Origin: Mageeibacillus sp. UBA1046
GTDB taxonomy: Bacteria > Bacillota > Clostridia > Saccharofermentanales > DTU023
Length of the DNA: 7,880 bases
NCBI GenBank assembly: GCA_002316595.1
Contig: DCDV01000019.1
Span: 18,997-26,876 of the forward strand
Direction: 5' to 3'
Position numbers and translations under genes: made by a program. A model generated the notes under the pieces. It searched no databases. It was not told the DNA's origin and was given only the letters and a program-made list of their open reading frames with translations. This document shows positions 6,614-7,880 of this stretch, piece by piece (position 1 is the first letter of the stretch; the number at the start of each line of letters is the position of its first letter).

Positions 6614-7666
6614 TTATTTCCCGACCCTCTGAGCAAATGCATCTACAAACGCATTGAATTCTTCAGGCCTTTCTCTTGTAGCATCGTGACCGCAGCCCGG
6701 CAGTACACCGATTTCGCCGTTATTAGTTTTTGCATTATATTCTTGAGCTGCTTCAAATGTTCCGCTATCATACTCTCCGCACAGATACAGTACAGGCAGA
6801 TCAATATCTTTGAGCAACGGTGTGGTGTCATGCCCCTGCAGTGTCCCGGTACATGAAAATTCTGAAGGTCCCCACATGTAATTATATACATTGTTTCCGC
6901 TTACAACGCCCGGTTCAGGATTGGCTGGAGTGCCGTCAAACGCTCCTTCGTTTCTGCTGTAGAAGTTTGCGGAGTAAATTTCATTGATTCTTGCATAATC
7001 ATCACCGTACTCGCCGGTAGTTTCGCATTTCTGAATTACTTCCCACATGCTCTGGCCATCCGGCAGAGTTTTAATCAGTCTCTCAGCATCAGCAATCCAT
7101 CTGTCTACCGTCAGGAACGGACCCGCCAGAATCAGTCCTTTGAGGTTTGCTGGCTGTTTTGCAGCTGCATACTCAACAGCAAGCATTGAACCCCATGAAT
7201 GTCCGAGTAATACGAATTCATCAAAGCTGAAATAGTTTACTACAGCGTCAACGTTTCCGACAAATTTCTCAATTGTGCAGTATTCTTTGAACTCATCAAA
7301 ACTCTTGATGTCCTCAGAAACTATTGAACCTTCACTGCCCAGCTGGTCAAAGAAAACAACAGGTCTGTTTTCGCCTATCGCATACTGCTTCCAGAAATAG
7401 GTTGAGGTACTTCCCGGTCCCCCGTGAAGAAATATTACAGGTGTTCCCGGTTTGTCTTTGCCATAGAGATGATAGTCAACCTGTCCGCCGTCCACATCGA
7501 TATATCCGGCTTCATAGCCTTCAGGCCACCCAAGGTCATCAACAGCAATTTCTGTTGTGCTGGTTTTTTCTTCTGCTGGCTTGCTGTCACATCCTGTCAA
7601 TGCAAACATTGCCGTAGACAGTGCCAAAAGAAGAACAAGAAACAAACTTAGTGCTTTTCTTTTCAT
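6614..7666 (-). CDS. Lipoprotein alpha/beta hydrolase, proline iminopeptidase-like (peptidase family S33)
   Basis: This 350-residue protein starts at ATG 7664-7666 with GGAGAA about 7 nt upstream; an in-frame ATG 15 codons earlier has no better site and would spoil the signal peptide. Residues 1-26 are a lipoprotein signal: basic MKRK, a hydrophobic stretch and the lipobox LTGC with lipidated C26, followed by a flexible linker. The mature enzyme should be anchored outside the membrane. The catalytic domain shows HGGPG (81-85, oxyanion region), DQLGS (107-111), the nucleophile elbow GHSWG with S157, D300 in GEYDS and H327 in GCGHD, a complete triad. HGGPG and DQLGS are typical of proline iminopeptidases, which remove N-terminal proline from peptides; related esterases share the fold, so the substrate is not certain. 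Family members are usually near 300 residues, the excess being the signal and linker. It converges on the fusion genes and looks functionally separate. Confidence 0.9.
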   Translation of the reverse strand: MKRKALSLFLVLLLALSTAMFALTGCDSKPAEEKTSTTEIAVDDLGWPEGYEAGYIDVDGGQVDYHLYGKDKPGTPVIFLHGGPGSTSTYFWKQYAIGENRPVVFFDQLGSEGSIVSEDIKSFDEFKEYCTIEKFVGNVDAVVNYFSFDEFVLLGHSWGSMLAVEYAAAKQPANLKGLILAGPFLTVDRWIADAERLIKTLPDGQSMWEVIQKCETTGEYGDDYARINEIYSANFYSRNEGAFDGTPANPEPGVVSGNNVYNYMWGPSEFSCTGTLQGHDTTPLLKDIDLPVLYLCGEYDSGTFEAAQEYNAKTNNGEIGVLPGCGHDATRERPEEFNAFVDAFAQRVGK

Positions 7667-7825
7667 TCGATCTTCTCCATTCTGCGATATTTTCTCCGCC
7701 TGAGCTTTCACTTGGAGGCGAGAGAATTATTGCCTGACTTTTGTTGAAAATTTTATATTTATCCGATAAATTGAATTCTTTTTTCCGCAAATTGCAATAA
7801 AAATTAGAGCGGAAGACTGCATCAT
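7667..7825 (-). other. Leader of the hydrolase gene
   Basis: About 160 nt lie between the predicted transcription start (near 7825) and the ATG. A hairpin can be drawn from 7694-7701 with 7716-7722 (one bulged base), some 30 nt before the start codon. It has no U tract and matches no riboswitch I recognise. The rest is A/T-rich. Confidence 0.35.
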
Positions 7826-7842
7826 CATGTTATTGTAACATG
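7826..7842. promoter_or_regulatory. Perfect dyad overlapping the hydrolase -10 box (candidate operator)
   Basis: CATGTTA (7826-7832) and TAACATG (7836-7842) form a 7-bp perfect inverted repeat with a 3-bp centre. The dyad covers the -10 hexamer at 7832-7837 and the predicted start. A dimeric repressor bound here would block RNA polymerase. No regulator gene for it is in the window. Confidence 0.5.
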
Positions 7843-7859
7843 TAATGTAGAGAAGTCAA
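7832..7859 (-). promoter_or_regulatory. Sigma-A promoter of the hydrolase gene
   Basis: On the minus strand TTGACT (7854-7859) and TACAAT (7832-7837) are 16 nt apart, with an extended -10 TGT just before the -10. Both boxes are one base from consensus. The predicted start is near 7825. Confidence 0.75.
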
Positions 7860-7880
7860 GTCCTAAATGTTGGTGTAAAT

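Overview
The window looks like chromosomal DNA of a Gram-positive-type (Bacillota) bacterium, probably an anaerobe of the Clostridia/Negativicutes kind. The evidence is two T-box riboswitches with intrinsic terminators, sigma-A-type promoters, strong Shine-Dalgarno sites and a lipoprotein signal peptide. The genus cannot be told from the sequence alone.

Layout: (1) 1-495, minus strand, the N-terminal 165 residues of an isopropylmalate-synthase-like (DRE-TIM / LeuA-family) enzyme that runs off the left edge. (2) 496-986, a divergent control region: a minus-strand promoter for the LeuA-like gene, and a strong plus-strand promoter feeding a T-box leader whose specifier codon I read as AUC (Ile). 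(3) 987-3296, a 769-residue fusion protein: XRE helix-turn-helix, cupin, then a complete acyl-CoA synthetase (AMP-forming, ACSM-like). (4) 3297-3810, a second promoter and a second T-box leader, with specifier read as GUC (Val). (5) 3811-6117, a 768-residue paralogue of the same fusion. (6) 6118-6613, a noncoding convergent region with a two-way hairpin terminator, an 11-bp tandem repeat and a leftover copy of the last codons of the next gene. (7) 6614-7666, minus strand, a lipoprotein alpha/beta hydrolase of the proline iminopeptidase type, with a promoter overlapped by a perfect dyad near the right edge.

The central observation is that two duplicated sensor-enzyme fusions each have their own tRNA-sensing switch, one for uncharged tRNA-Ile and one for uncharged tRNA-Val, next to a leucine-pathway-like enzyme. 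I infer a branched-chain amino acid supply system. When Ile or Val runs short, the cell makes an acyl-CoA synthetase that activates scavenged short branched acids (2-methylbutyrate or propionate for Ile, isobutyrate for Val). The CoA esters could then be reductively carboxylated to 2-oxo acids by a ferredoxin oxidoreductase encoded elsewhere and transaminated; 2-oxoisovalerate could also feed isopropylmalate synthesis towards Leu. The T-boxes, domains and motifs are visible in the sequence. The substrates and the pathway are inference. The hydrolase seems to be an unrelated neighbour.
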